Program-made: the position numbers and the translations under genes | Notes under the pieces: model-generated | What the model saw: the letters and a program-made list of their open reading frames with translations, nothing else | Told to the model about the DNA's origin: nothing | Database searches by the model: none | In this document: in pieces, positions 1 to 11,167 of the stretch | How the letters are laid out: the number at the start of each line of letters is the position of its first letter | Numbering within the stretch: position 1 is the first letter of the stretch | Origin: Argyresthia goedartella | Taxonomy: Eukaryota; Arthropoda; Insecta; Lepidoptera; Argyresthiidae | DNA length: 64,000 nt | NCBI GenBank assembly: GCA_949825045.1 | Contig: OX463827.1 | Coordinates: forward strand, 3,246,501-3,310,500 | Direction of reading: 5' to 3'

Positions 1-852
1 AAAATAACCGCGACCACGCGTCCCAAATTCGTTTCGCCCCTTCGTTACCGCGTTATAATTATTACTACGACTTATCGCGTTATAACGTAACGTATTTACC
101 CGCATAGCTCGATATTGCCCACGCATATAGCTATCCCGCCTCACGTTATTAGTATTCATTGTCTCAGAACCATGTATTGCACTTAATTCCCCATCGACAT
201 TCCGTTCTAAATGCCGAAGGAATTCGACCGCATCCCGTATGGTCATAGTCTCCTTTCTAGCAAAAAACGCTACTTGAATATCACGCGGCAACTGTCTGAA
301 AATCGTGTTGATTTTCTCCGTATCAGTAAACGGTATCGTAAGCTCATATATGCTATTCAATTGAGAGGCAAAGAATTCTTCCATACTTTGACCTTTCTTA
401 GAATCAAACTTCGCAGTTAGGAATCTTTGCTTAATTAATTCCTGTTCATTATCACCCCAGAATACCTCTCTGAAATCTTTTTCAAAATCCGAATAGGTTC
501 GCCATGAGTCTCTGTATATGCTCATTCGAACTTTCGCAATTCCTACCAAACTATCCGTTGCCCATATCAAAGCCCTAGAAGTATCTCCCGAGACTTTAAT
601 ATAAGCCTTTAAATCTCTTAAGAAAATCATCGGATTTTCCGAATTCCGCCCATCGAATGTCGGCAACTTCTGTGTCATTTTCACAATGCATGATTGACGT
701 TTTTCTACCGATTGTTCAAACGTCTCTAGTTCCTGTCTATCAGTATGTCTGTCCGAAGTCCTACTAGCATTGCTCGCGCTGGAACCCCTTTCCAAACTGT
801 CCAATCTATTCACTATTTCAGATAACAATTGCGTCACCTGCCCTGACGCCAT
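1..852 (-). CDS. gag: LTR-retrotransposon gag, partial (runs off left edge)
   Basis: Reading the minus strand from an ATG at 850-852 gives 284 codons without a stop, and the frame is still open at base 1. The start reads MASGQVTQLLSEI, followed by a Ser/Thr/Asp-rich linker. A capsid-like core follows: KLPTFDGRN, then RDLKAYIKV, ALIWATDSLVG, SWRTYSDFEKDFREVFWG, EEFFASQLNSIYEL and TIFRQLPRDIQVAFF. The W...A...W..F...F spacing is that of the Retrotrans_gag (PF03732-like) capsid domain of Ty3/gypsy-type elements. The C-terminal part is Arg/Asn/Tyr-rich, as in nucleic-acid-binding gag tails, but no CCHC knuckle is reached before the edge. A primer-binding site lies upstream at 1360-1372 and a SINE sits between. 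The superfamily is inferred from motif style. The ORF being clean suggests a young copy. Confidence 0.75.
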   Translation of the reverse strand, partial: MASGQVTQLLSEIVNRLDSLERGSSASNASRTSDRHTDRQELETFEQSVEKRQSCIVKMTQKLPTFDGRNSENPMIFLRDLKAYIKVSGDTSRALIWATDSLVGIAKVRMSIYRDSWRTYSDFEKDFREVFWGDNEQELIKQRFLTAKFDSKKGQSMEEFFASQLNSIYELTIPFTDTEKINTIFRQLPRDIQVAFFARKETMTIRDAVEFLRHLERNVDGELSAIHGSETMNTNNVRRDSYMRGQYRAMRVNTLRYNAISRSNNYNAVTKGRNEFGTRGRGYF

Positions 853-872
853 TTCACTTGTGTGTGAAAGTG

Positions 873-1140
873 AATAATAATAATAATATTAATAATAATA
901 ATACCTTGGACACCCTTCACACACATTGATCTAGCCCCAAACTAGGATTCCCTGTATCTTGGGCACTAGACAACGTTATATATACTTATAGAGAAATATT
1001 ATACTTAGATAGATAAACAACCATGACTAGGGTACAAACAACCGCTCTCATCAAACAAACATTTGCCCCACCGGGATTCGAACCCGGGACCCCCGGTTTC
1101 GCAGGCAGCGTCACTACCGACTCGGCCATTCGGGTCGTCA
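873..1140 (-). mobile_element. SINE family A copy A1, tRNA-derived, full length
   Basis: On the minus strand a tRNA-like head (GACGACCCGAATGG..., B box GGTTCGAATCC at about 1073-1084) is followed by a roughly 170-bp body and a (TTA/ATT)n tail at 873-903. The copy separates the gag start codon from its primer-binding site, so it inserted into the leader of the LTR element. The trinucleotide tail is of the kind used by some LINE partners. Confidence 0.85.
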
Positions 1141-1359
1141 ACCCGTGCTATCGTCTCGTGCTACCCGACTAACGTTTTTTTTTCTAGTCGTAGCTCGTCT
1201 GAAACCAATGCCCCTTTTTTTTTTGCTTATTTCTTATTTACAAAACTGAACTGTTTAAAATCGTTTCTACGTTGTGTTATTTTTAAAAGTAACGCGTTAG
1301 ACCTTGATTCTTTTAGAATATCTAGGTATCTAGGTATCAGACTATCTAGGATATCCTTC

Positions 1360-1372
1360 GGTCACGGCACCA
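1360..1372 (-). promoter_or_regulatory. Primer-binding site of the gag-bearing LTR element
   Basis: The minus strand reads TGGTGCCGTGACC directly after ...CCCGCTACAGATTTT. A TGG-beginning segment complementary to a tRNA 3' CCA end, a few bases after a CA-ended sequence, is the standard junction of a 5' LTR and PBS. It sits about 0.5 kb upstream of the gag ATG, 0.27 kb of which is the SINE. The 5' LTR should extend rightwards from about 1374; its outer end was not found. Confidence 0.55.
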
Positions 1373-1373
1373 A

Positions 1374-2890
1374 AAATCTGTAGCGGGCCCAGGGCTAAAG
1401 GTCTGAGGCCGCCGCTAACAGTAGCTATGATCGTCTATTCTATCTATCCCAAAATGAGAGGACCCGATTCAGCTGTAAGATTTGTAAGTAAGAATGATAA
1501 GTCTGAATTTCTCGTTCATCGAGAAATCTGTTAGGCGTACAATAGTCGAACGAAGCTTGGTTCGGAAAGTTACAGTTTCAAGTTAGACAGAGAAAGCATA
1601 TATGTCCGCGAGCCGGTAATTCGCATCAGTCAGCGGTGTATTGCGCCAAAACGATCGTTGTTATATTTTATGTGATGGCACCATCTGGTTTTTGTATATA
1701 TGAGCGCATTGGAACATCTTTTGTTGTAATTTTAGTTTTAGTTTTAGTGATCGATCACAGTTATAGTATAGATATCCGTCGTAGTTTTACGACGTGAGTA
1801 CTCAATTATATTTCATGTGCTCGCTCGTAGCGGCTTGTGGTGGTTCCAATTATGTATTTTGTTCACGGCAATAACGATCCGAAAAGACCGGTTTACACAA
1901 TTGCGATTTGAGTTCCGAAATGGGTTCTGAACTAGCGGTTACCTCAAAAGGTCCGTAACGTTTTGAAACCTTCAACTCAGCGCAATTTGAGCTGGATGTT
2001 ATCGAAACGCAAGCATTTTTGTTTTAGGATATCTAACCCACACCATAGCGAAGTGCATAATTCGATAAATACCGAACTATGAATTCCACTAGCCGCAGCA
2101 CGTCCTGGGCTGAGCCAAATCATATATACCGACTCAACTTACACATTAGATACCCAGCGAAATTTACATTTAATTTAAAAATGCAACTTGAATCCAATCT
2201 GACCCAAGGCAATGCAAAACACCTACCCGGACCTAAACAATGAACTTTAGACTGTAAATTGATCTCTTCGCGCGTCCCCGACAACACTCAAATGTCAAAA
2301 TATCAACAGTATATGTTAACTGTGTTGACACCGGTTTAACTTTGTTCTGAATTTGTTATTTCCATCCGCGGAACCTCATCGATCAAACAGTCTCCCTATG
2401 CCCTGACAACCTAGGTTTAGCCGCAACTAAACTCCTGTCTAGCCTAGTCTAAAACCTAGTGTTATACCACGTCCATTATCGACACCACTCGAAAATGGTT
2501 GAGTTTGATTTGAATGTGCTTGAATGTTTAACGACTGTGTGTGTGGGAATTACAAAACTCGCTACTCTAAAGGAATGAGGAGAGGATTAGCCCGCGAATA
2601 TCCTAAGAGCCAATCCAGGAACCCTATGGTGAAGGAAAAAGGAATTTAGGGTCGCTCCAAGCCCAGACTCAGACTCAGAATAATTGACTTACAAGTTCTT
2701 TCCTAACGACCCAAGGATAGTTTTGGAATTAGGGGTAGGTTGATATAAAGGTAGGAACCGAGGTATATCTCGGCGCTTCAGACACTCACGAAAACCCACT
2801 GAAACTTCGCAATCACCAATTCGTATAGTTCTGACGCGTAACACGGCAGCCAAAACTGTTTAGAACTCGTGAAGACGACTGTCACAGCGG
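1374..2890. other. Probable 5' LTR/leader, then unrecognised DNA
   Basis: The first several hundred bases are probably the 5' LTR of the minus-strand gag element, ending in CTACA at 1379. A candidate outer end near TGTGTAAACCGG (about 1890-1900, minus) is a guess. No partner LTR is visible because the element continues beyond the left edge. Nothing coding was recognised. Confidence 0.3.
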
Positions 2891-2901
2891 CTAGACGCGG
2901 A

Positions 2902-2939
2902 GACTGAATGAACTCCCCTCCCACGCTCTGGTATTTATA
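2902..2939 (-). promoter_or_regulatory. Candidate core promoter: TATA box plus TCAGT initiator
   Basis: On the minus strand TATAAATA (2932-2939) is followed 34 bases on by the arthropod initiator TCAGTC (2902-2907). This geometry is typical of insect LTRs and TATA genes. No clear ORF follows, so an LTR relic is as likely as a gene. Confidence 0.35.
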
Positions 2940-3520
2940 TGCCCACATGCGTCCTTTGCAAATACGCTCTGCCCAAGCGAAGCTTCTTATCACTAACTAC
3001 ACAGGGTCCAATTTCAACCATGCCATGCAGATCCGCCGTTCTACAAATTGTGTGTACGCATATTCACTATGATCAACCGTAGGTTATCACTCAAATCATT
3101 TGGTACTGCCGATACACAGAATCTGTTGATCGCTGACCAATAAAAGCTTGTTGCGATTAATTAAGCATTTCCCGACCGCTAGACGCGCGTGGCAAAGACC
3201 TCTAGAATGATATTCAAAATAGAGGTGTCAGACTCTCCATATCATACCTCAATCGCAATTGTATATTTGCAATCAACATAATAGCTTTCTCCGTTCCGTA
3301 AAAACCTTTCATTATTTAGTTATTCATAATTTTATTCAACGCGCAGCCAAATCGGCTCTCATCTCTACACATCTCGCAGGAATGCGACAAAAAAAACTTG
3401 GCCTGAAAACTTCCACGAATCAACCCACGCATCGGCTCTGTTTTTTTTTGCTAACTTTGCCAGTAAGCTATGCAAAACCCTCAAACGTTATCTGAACCGA
3501 TTCTCGTATTCAAAACAGCG
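2940..3520. other. Unrecognised region
   Basis: AT-rich DNA with no repeat family or coding signal that I recognise. Confidence 0.5.
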
Positions 3521-3521
3521 C

Positions 3522-3600
3522 GGCGTTGGGCTAGCCCTCTATCACGCAGAATGAAGTATCTAATGTACCGACTCTCGTGTACCATTACAAAGCATAAAGA
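3522..3600 (+). mobile_element. SINE family C, tail fragment
   Basis: The stretch 'ggcgttgggctagccctct..cacgcagaatg' matches the body of the better copies at 3845 and 12644. The tRNA-like head is missing. Confidence 0.5.
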
Positions 3601-3627
3601 AAAGTTAGGTTAGTTTAGGTTAGGTTT

Positions 3628-3795
3628 TTTTTTTTATTGAATATAAATAAATAAATTATCTTATTCAACGTCAAAATTATACTTACTTATAACTACAAGT
3701 CAATTTTTTTTATATAAAAAAAAGACTACACCGTTTCGGAAGGTGGGCCTCGGGGTTAAGAAGAAACGGCAAGAAACTCCCCCATACCATTTTTT
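3628..3795 (-). mobile_element. LINE 3'-end relic (antisense)
   Basis: A T-run with AT-rich sequence is followed by 'ccgtttcggaaggtgggcctc..aagaaacggcaagaaactc'. I recognise this as the antisense 3' end of a non-LTR element common in Lepidoptera. The T-run corresponds to the poly(A) end. The family assignment is from memory. Confidence 0.5.
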
Positions 3796-3798
3796 TTA

Positions 3799-3838
3799 AA
3801 AAGTGACTTTACAACAGGTAAAGTGACTTTACAACAGG
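3799..3838 (+). repeat. Two-copy tandem repeat, 20-bp unit
   Basis: AAAGTGACTTTACAACAGG occurs twice head to tail immediately before SINE C1. It may be a short local duplication. Confidence 0.7.
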
Positions 3839-3844
3839 ATAGAG

Positions 3845-4115
3845 AGCGCCGTGGTCTAATGGGTTTCACGCTTGCTTCTCAGACAGGAGATGCAGGTTCG
3901 ATTCCTGACCATGTACCACGAGATAATAAATTTATCTTAAATACATTATACGGACGTTCCAACGGTGATGGAAAACATCGTGAGGAAACCTTCATTACTC
4001 CATAGCTGCGGCGATTGGCCAGCCCCCTGGCACGCAAAATGGAGTATTTAATAAATGGCTCACAGTGGGCACCATTGTGCCTCTGCCACCACGTATGGGA
4101 AAATGCTTAATAATG
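3845..4115 (+). mobile_element. SINE family C copy C1, tRNA-derived
   Basis: The head CGCCGTGGTCTAATGGG with B box AGGTTCGATTCCTGA is tRNA-like. The body carries 'acggtgatggaaaacatcg', 'ctgcggcgat' and 'gcaaaatggagtatt', ending near 'cgtatgggaaaa'. Other copies are at 4969, 12644, 15710, 16616 and 27286. Confidence 0.8.
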
Positions 4116-4968
4116 TTATGTTAGGAAAGAACATTAAAAATAAAACTAATAAGCCAATGGAAGACCACTCGAAGCTAATGGCGAACAACTCGTAAGCATT
4201 GTAGTGCAACAAGGAATCGACAAGTAAGTACGCACGTAAGTAAACTTGCGAAGAACGTAAAGTCAACCGTTTCGAAAACTTATCCAGAATGTTATCTTAT
4301 CCAGAAATCATCCCCAATCACAAAAGCTGGGGTTACCCGCGTCACACGTCATAAACGTCATTAAATAAGCAATTTATGGCAACCCACGCCGCGATATCGA
4401 GGAAGGGTGGTTCTGTATACAACGCTGTACCCCAGAAATCACAATTGTAAAGTAAGTAAGCAAGAAATTTTGTACATTAAACGGACGGTGACGGAAAACA
4501 TAGCCAAGAATCCGTATCTCCACAGTCCTTCTTCTTCTACTTAAAAAAAAAAATTGGCATGCCCCTTTGAGGTTTATTTTGCTAGTATCAAGTTTATTTG
4601 AAAGATAACAATTTGGTCGTTCGCTATCGAGAACCAGTAAATTAACGTCTTGAGAATAATTAGTTGCTCCTTAGCACCATCTGGCTAAGCGTGGGCATAA
4701 GTGGTTCTCTGCCAGCCCGTATGGATCAAGGCGTGACGCTGCATGTGCATGAGGACATCTTGCCCAATGACCAGCTCTATTGGATTAAAAAGTTTTTGTT
4801 TTGTCGCTTACTGTTGTAATTCGTCTGGGGTATCGAGCTGGCGTTCGGTGAACCGCCGAATCCTCTGATTTACAAGGAATACGTGTCAATGGGCGAAGAG
4901 AGAGAACATGAATATCGAATCTTAAATCAAGATCAAAAGCGCAGCGATTTTAGTCTGGTAACACTTGG
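4116..4968. other. Mostly anonymous, with degraded SINE C pieces
   Basis: Fragments at about 4470-4540 ('cggacggtgacggaaaacat') and 4676-4755 ('ctggctaagcgtgggca...gcgtgacgct') resemble the SINE C body. The remainder was not recognised. Confidence 0.4.
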
Positions 4969-5055
4969 AACTCCGTGGTCTTATGGGTTTCACGCTTGCT
5001 TCTCACACTGGAGATGCAGGTTCGAATCCTGACCGTGTACCAATGAGATAGTTAT
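4969..5055 (+). mobile_element. SINE family C copy C2, head only
   Basis: The tRNA-like head (TCCGTGGTCTTATGGG...AGGTTCGAATCCTGA) and 'caatgagatag' are present. The body is cut off where the next MITE begins. Confidence 0.7.
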
Positions 5056-5069
5056 TATCGGATGTTCTG

Positions 5070-5422
5070 TGTTTCGGATGACACGTTATAAAAAATAAAA
5101 AAACAAAATATGGCCAAAAAGGCCCATTGATGTGGCGGCCAGCCACATAACCGATTTTTTTTTTTTTTTCATTTACTCCGTCAGTCGACCAATCAAGTGT
5201 GAGATCCCAGAGAGAAGGGACGTTTATCCCCTATTTCGGGTCAGTATTGCCAGTAGTTAAAAAAACTGTGGGTAGAAGTAATTATTTAATGAAAATAAAT
5301 ATAAATATTATATCTAGTCCATACGCGTATTCTCGCGCGAGTGGACGGTAGGTAAATTAAAATTTAATACAAGTTCATACTAGGTGTCCATACGCGAGTG
5401 GACAGGCGTGTCATCCGAAACA
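5070..5422. mobile_element. MITE with 16-bp perfect terminal inverted repeats
   Basis: TGTTTCGGATGACACG at 5070-5085 is mirrored exactly by CGTGTCATCCGAAACA at 5407-5422. The interior has no ORF. It carries two related imperfect palindromes beginning GTCCATACGCG (about 5318 and 5387) and ending GAGTGGAC. No target duplication could be fixed, so the superfamily is unassigned. Confidence 0.65.
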
Positions 5423-5545
5423 AACGTACGATGCTGGACTCAAGATACAATGACTAGACTAGTGGCTCTGTGAGCTGTAGATATCGCGAGTGATACTTTC
5501 TTTTAATAACATACACAAACTTATGAATTCATCTCTGTGGCGACA

Positions 5546-5755
5546 ACCTCTGTGGCGCAGCGGTTGTGGCTCTGCCTACCATGCGAGAGGTCCTGGGTTC
5601 GATCCCCGGCTGGTGATACAGAAAAAAACCCCAGATCTTGGATGTTTATATGTGAGTGACGTCGCTGTTTCTGGTTCCCACGACACAGGGTACCCTAGTA
5701 CCCTAGCACAGGGGCCAGAAGCAATGTATGTGCCTATATGTAAATGTTTATTTGT
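5546..5755 (+). mobile_element. SINE family B copy B1, tRNA-derived
   Basis: The head CCTCTGTGGCGCAGCGG with B box GGGTTCGATCCCCGG is tRNA-like. It is followed by 'ccagatcttggatgtttat', 'gtttctggttcccacgacacaggg' and 'gccagaagcaatgtatgtgcc'. This is the most complete B copy here. Confidence 0.85.
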
Positions 5756-6358
5756 TCATCTGGTTACGTACATGGAGCATGAATGGCTTTATGGCTACTT
5801 TTATACTCCATGTGAACGACATTTTGCGGTCTTAAATCAATTGACTGTTCACTAAAACTATATAGCCTGTTGCTTTCACCGTCTCTAAGAATCCAACGCC
5901 ACCTCATTTGTTAAAAACCGTCAAGCTGTTTGGATTGTAGCGACTTTTAGAAATTTTAAAACCCCCACATCTCCGCCATCTTGAAAAGAATCCAAAAACT
6001 GAATCGAAAAAAAAAACTATCGAACCTGCTCATAAAAATTCACAAGAATCAGTTTCAGAGTTTCAGTTTCACAAGTTATTGGGTGGGGCTTCTTTCATAC
6101 TTCATGGACGAAACCAGGTGCACTCATAGGTTTTTATGTGGTATTATAAGAAAATGCAGTTGGTTTATTTGATTTTATAATAATTTCACTCATTCATCCG
6201 ATAAACAAGGGGTTGTAGATATGACGGGGTGGGAAATAATGACAAAAAAACGCCAAAATTCCTATGTCGCTTGCAAGAACTTCAGTTCACAGAACCACTA
6301 GTTTGTATTAATTCATAAAAAATGCCGTAAGGGCGTGTTCGGTACTATAAAACATAGC
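5756..6358. other. Unrecognised region
   Basis: AT-rich DNA without recognisable genes. Phrases such as 'catttgttaaaa..cgtcaagctgtttggattgtag' recur at about 10610-10650, so part of this is an uncharacterised interspersed repeat. Confidence 0.4.
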
Positions 6359-6360
6359 TA

Positions 6361-6653
6361 GAGTCTGGCAAACGAAAGCTTGACCTGGAGTTTTCTTAAA
6401 AGTTTCAATATGGCAACAATATTATGCTGTCAAAGGCACTCTAAACGACAAAGTGATAGATAGTCACACTCCGTTCCGTTATTCTAAACCTCTGTCTTTT
6501 TTTTCTAGCTGTAACGCTTCCGTACAGCAGAAAGAGAGGCAAAGATCTTTTGAATATCTGAACGGAGTGTAGTAATTTATGTTAGTGATACCACATAGAG
6601 GTTTTATGAATTCTACCACGTTTTCTTAGGTCACGCTTTCGTTTGCCAGACTC
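6361..6653. mobile_element. MITE, 25-bp inverted ends, TA target duplication
   Basis: GAGTCTGGCAAACGAAAGC... (6361-6385) pairs with its reverse complement at 6629-6653 with one mismatch. TA flanks both sides (6359-6360 and 6654-6655). TA duplication points to a Tc1/mariner-type mobiliser. There is no ORF. Confidence 0.75.
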
Positions 6654-6676
6654 TAATATATATAATAAATAATATA

Positions 6677-6875
6677 AGCTTGTCAAATTCGTACGTAGCA
6701 CTCCCATGGTCTGCGGGCGAAGGGACGAAAGATGCGGGGGCGGGAAAGAAGAGCGCGGGCGGTTCCTACTATGCGCCCCGCCGCCCGCGCTCTTCTTCCC
6801 CGCCCTCGCAGCCCCTGCATCATTCGTCCCGTCGCCCTCAGACCATGGGAGTGCTACGTATTAATTTGACAAGCT
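6677..6875. mobile_element. GC-rich foldback MITE, nearly full-length hairpin
   Basis: The two halves are reverse complements with a few indels, from AGCTTGTCAAATT...GCACTCCCATGG on the left to CCATGGGAGTGC...AATTTGACAAGCT on the right. The core is rich in GC (GCGCGGGCGG/CCGCCCGCGC). The short open frame across it is a by-product of the palindrome. Confidence 0.75.
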
Positions 6876-7408
6876 AGATCTGTGGACGCGGCTTATAAAT
6901 AGCAAACACGCAAAGCTATAACATAACCGTTGCGTGCCGGGCGTGCGTTACGGTGGGTACCGACCAATGGACTCTCACATTTGTTCAACTGTTACTACAG
7001 TACCCGGCGTATAAGTTCACCCACAATGGCGGCATCTGCAGGGTAAATGTATCTAAAACAGTCGTTTTTACCAGCGCAGACGCCGCCTTTATACATGCAT
7101 GGGCATCGATAGAGTGCTGTTTGTTGCACCCAACAATTGCCCTGTCTGTTACTTTGTTATTCCCTTCTTTTGTCAGCGTGGAAACTCTGCTACCCCCTGT
7201 GCGGTCCGCTCGCTACATTACGCACGTTAACTTATGATTAGGGTTGATAATGTGATTAAAATGCTGATTAATTGTGTCTAGTATAAACCAACGGACATAA
7301 ACTCCAGCTGATATCCTTATTAAATAATTATGATTATGGCGCAAATTGGTATTAAATTTCTGCGACGCTCAAATTGACCGTCGTCGTCAGAATCTATACA
7401 TAAAAAAA
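6876..7408. other. Unrecognised region
   Basis: No repeat or gene recognised. It is moderately GC-rich at its start compared with flanking DNA. Confidence 0.4.
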
Positions 7409-7795
7409 AGCGGTCAAGTGCGACTCTGACTCGCTCACGAAGGGTTTTTTACCACCGTAAAATGTTGGATAGGGTGTGAGTGAATAGTTGGATTTAACAT
7501 AGCAAAATTCGTTTACAAAATTATTGGTGCGGCTACTTTTACACTCCGTGCACGTAACCGTAATTCATTTGTATGTCGTATTGAAATAATTGTTGTATGG
7601 GAGCCCCTTAAATATTTATTTTATTCTGTTTTTTAAGTATTTGTTGTTATAGCGGCAACAGAAATACATCATCTGTGAAAATTTCATCTGTCCAACTATC
7701 TCGGTTCATGAGATACAGAGGGACGGACGGACGGACGGACAGCGAAGGCTTAGTAATAGAGTCCCGTTTCGGTACGGTTCGGGTACGGAACCCTA
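7409..7795 (+). mobile_element. Repeat D copy D1
   Basis: It begins CGGTCAAGTGCGA and ends GGGTACGGAACCCT. It contains 'gggagccccttaaatatttatt', 'tcatgagatacag' and a (GGAC)n run near 7725-7740. The family has AGGGTTCCGTACC near its start and the reverse complement at its end, so it can form a stem. It is very common in Lepidoptera. It has no ORF and I do not know its mobiliser. Confidence 0.8.
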
Positions 7796-8940
7796 CAGAT
7801 GCATCGCTGTACGTTAGTCTTACTAAATCTCTAAAATGCTCCGAACAGTTTGAATAATTGATATTTAAATTTATTCTCCTTAGTCCGGAGGAGTTTCAGG
7901 TAAAAATAAAATAAGGAAAAACGCAGAGAAACAGCCAAAACTAAAAAAAATATATTATTAGTTAATACATTTTATGATACTCTTTGATGATTGTCCACCA
8001 AAAAGTTTTAGCTTAACGTAGATGTAACTACAAAATACTTTACTACGTGTAAATGACTATTTACATTTATTCACGACGAACTATTTTATTAGTAAGTTTT
8101 CGTCAACGCAATACTTTAGGGTATGTGCCATATTATTAATTTTACAATCTAATTTTAGGTGGTACAAGGTTCACCATGTCAGCGAGTATTAAATAAATAT
8201 ATCAGCTAATCTTTCAACCTATATATGTCTAGACAGAGATTTACAAATATATAGTTTATCAATCTGCGTCTTCAAAATTTAAAGATTCTCGTGACACGCG
8301 ACATGGAGTATTTATACTTTGTCCTCTCTATTAATGGTTTTTTGACAATGTCAATACCTTTTGACATTTGCAATGAAAAATATTGCTTAATAAGGATATG
8401 TCAAAAGACCATGAACTGAGTTGACAAAGCATAATTAATGAAATAAGGATTCTCTATGGGACTTATTTGAAACATTCTTGGCTTCGGATACGGATTTGCA
8501 CTTAATTTTAATCCGCAGATCTACAAAGTAACCCGTGGTCGTGAAATCCGCCTAATCTCAGTAAAATGGCCCATAATTGGTTACAAAGTAAACCAAACGA
8601 TTCATCGTTAAAACCCGGTTTCACCAACTTATGTTATCGCCGGGTTAGCAGAAAGATTTAGGGTTCTTTTCACGAATTTTGAGGGTGTGTCATTTTTCGA
8701 TGAGGTATCTATGAATTCTATTCTAAAAATTGGTTTACTTAGATTACCAATTCTCTGTATAGTATTATATGCTATAAACTAGAATGAAGTACCCTGGATA
8801 CTATGATTCCCGAACGAAGAGTAGCTTCAGAATCGCTCTGTAAGCCCCTTAGTTGTACTGCAGGAGAAATGAACAGAAATTACACTCGAATCTGACTTTA
8901 GTAGATATCTTATAAAAAAAAAGCTCGAAAAAAATTAAAA
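7796..8940. other. Unrecognised region
   Basis: 1.1 kb of AT-rich DNA with no gene, SINE or palindromic element that I recognise. Confidence 0.4.
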
Positions 8941-9342
8941 AATGGTCAAGTGCGAGTCGAACTCGCGCAAGAAGGGTTCCTTACCACCGGACAATGGTAG
9001 GTATGGTGTGGAGTGAATAGTTTGGATTTTACATACAAGATGTTGTTTACAAAGTTATTGGTGCGGCTACATTCACACTTCATGTACGAAACCAGGTGCA
9101 TTCATAAGTTTGTATTTGGTTTTGAAAGAATCGTTGTATGGGAGCCCCCTTAAATATTTATTTTGTTCTAATTTTAGGTATTTGTTGTTTGAGCGGCAAC
9201 ATAAATACATCATCTGTGGAAATTTCAACTGTCTAACTACCACGGTTCATGAGTTACAGCCTGGTGACAGACGGTCGGACAGACGGACAGCGGAGGCTTA
9301 GTAATAGCGTCCCGTTTGGCACCCTTCGGGTACGGAACCCTA
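8941..9342 (+). mobile_element. Repeat D copy D2
   Basis: Full-length copy: AATGGTCAAGTGCGAGTCG at the left, CTTCGGGTACGGAACCCT at the right, with the GGTTCATGAG and CGGACAGACGGACAG blocks between. Confidence 0.85.
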
Positions 9343-9814
9343 AAAAGAGTATTGATTTTAAAACTTTGCCTCTGCTAGCCCAATAAGAAATGACGATATA
9401 ATGCAGTAAGATCAATACTACGAACCAGTTTTACAAACACTTTGAAATAATCTAACCGGTCCTCAGGCAGAAGATATAAAATTGAATATAAATCCCAGGC
9501 CATTCTCCGAAGCACTTCATTATTTAAAAGTAGCTTAAACTTTCTATAAAGAGCCCGAAGTCGCTTTAAATTCGGATTTAGCATAATTTGTGTCTGAGAG
9601 TACGACTTTGTACTAGAAATAGCTTTTATAGTTCATATTTTACAGTTGGTCCGAAATGCACTTGCTTGGTTATGCCCAAGTTTTTGCTTATACAAGAGAT
9701 ATTACTTAGATGTTTTAAAAGTATGTAAAGTACAATACTTAGCCGACTGCTTCTGCCGACGACACGTCGCCGGCGAGACAGCGAGAGCACGCTACTTTTT
9801 TTTTTGTAGGGTAA
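9343..9814. other. Unrecognised region between D2 and D3
   Basis: A minus-strand open frame of 69 codons lies here, without a family match. Nothing else was recognised. Confidence 0.35.
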
Positions 9815-10216
9815 AAACCGGTCAAGTGCGAGTCTAAATCGCGCACGAAGGGTTCCGTACCTCCGTTCAATGGAAGCGATGGTGTGGAGTGAATAGTTTG
9901 GATTTTACACAGCAAAATATTGTTTACAAAGTTATTGGTGCGGTTACTTTCACACTCCATGGACGTAACCAGGTGCATCCATAAGTATGTATGTGGTATT
10001 GAAAGAATTGTTGTATGGGAGCCCCCTTAAATATTTCTTTTATCCTGTTTTTTAGTATTTGTTGTAATAGCGGCAACATAAATACATCATCTGTGAAAAT
10101 TTTAACTGTCTAACTATCACGGTTCGTGAGATACAGCCTGGTGACAGACGGACGGACGGACAGCGGAGTCTTAGTAATAGGGTCCCGTTTGGAACCCTTC
10201 GGGTACGGAACCCTAA
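9815..10216 (+). mobile_element. Repeat D copy D3
   Basis: Full-length copy (CCGGTCAAGTGCGAGTC...GGGTACGGAACCCT), the third in direct orientation within 2.8 kb. The blocks match D2 closely. Confidence 0.85.
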
Positions 10217-11165
10217 AAAAGGAATTATCAATGCCCAGGAGTCAGAACTTCCTGCTATGTCCAGGTCCCCAAAACATTGAGAGGGCACCAGCTTGTGTTA
10301 CTACATGTATTCGGACTAAAACGACCCCTGTGTATGTGAGAATAGTTATCGTTGTATATCCTCGGTATATGCTGAAGGCTTACTACCTGTAACTTGCCCG
10401 TTTGAGGGATCTATTCGTGTATAATAGTCACTTTCTTTTTATAATACATACATATAACCTTATCAATGCACCTGTGCGTACATAGAGAATGAAAGTCGCA
10501 CCAATAACTTCGTAAATTACATTTTGAGGTATTAAACCAAACCTTTTAACTTTTAACTAAAATTTTAAAGATATTTACTCTCACGGTCTTCACATATATA
10601 AGGACACCTCATTTGTTAAAATCAGTCAAGCTGTTTGGACTGTAACAGTTTAAAACGCCCACATCTCCGCCATTTTGAAAAAAATCTAAAAACTGAATCA
10701 ACAAAAATATTCTCACAAAAATTGACGAGAATCAGTTGGGCATTTCTCCTGCAATCCGAAATGTCGCAGCGTCGCTCATAATTAGCCTTATATTACTCAT
10801 AAAAATCTGCTATCATAAAAATCTGCCGAGAGCATCAACTCTATTGTAAATAACTAATAAACCATAAGGAAATAAAATCTCAAACACCCAAAATCTCACG
10901 TGCCGTGACCCGTTCCTAACGCAGAATTCGCTAAACACAACCTTAGTACACAAAACTGGCTCTAGATATTAATGTTGACTATGTTCACATACAATAGCAT
11001 CATTGACAGTTCTTCTTACATGGTTTTCATAACAGAATATATTCAAACATAATCCCAATATCGTTATGAATCCTTCCCTCGGGATCGTAGTTATCCAAAA
11101 CCAGGCTGTATATCACTAATGGCGCATTCTGGAAACTTTACCATAGGTTAAATTTCAATGGTTTC
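10217..11165. other. Unrecognised region
   Basis: Includes about 10600-10760, which resembles 5880-6060 ('cacctcatttgttaaaa..gtcaagctgtttgga', 'cccacatctccgccat'), so it contains a second copy of an uncharacterised repeat. The rest is anonymous. Confidence 0.4.
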
Positions 11166-11167
11166 AA

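Noticed and set aside
1063..1140. tRNA-like segment with a clear B box (also at 3847, 5546, 11168, 14090, 20200, 40307)
   Set aside because: Each is the head of a SINE followed by a shared body and tail. They are not functional tRNA genes; the cloverleaf is imperfect.
1063..1383. 106-codon open frame starting MPHRDSNPGPPVSQAAS
   Set aside because: This is the SINE tRNA head read in an arbitrary frame ('DSNPGP' is the familiar translation of a B box).
6680..6877. 65-codon frame with Arg/Ser/Pro-rich protein
   Set aside because: It is the foldback MITE translated across its stem.
7725..7745. (GGAC)n runs that look like short spaced repeats
   Set aside because: Part of repeat D, with no spacers, so not CRISPR.
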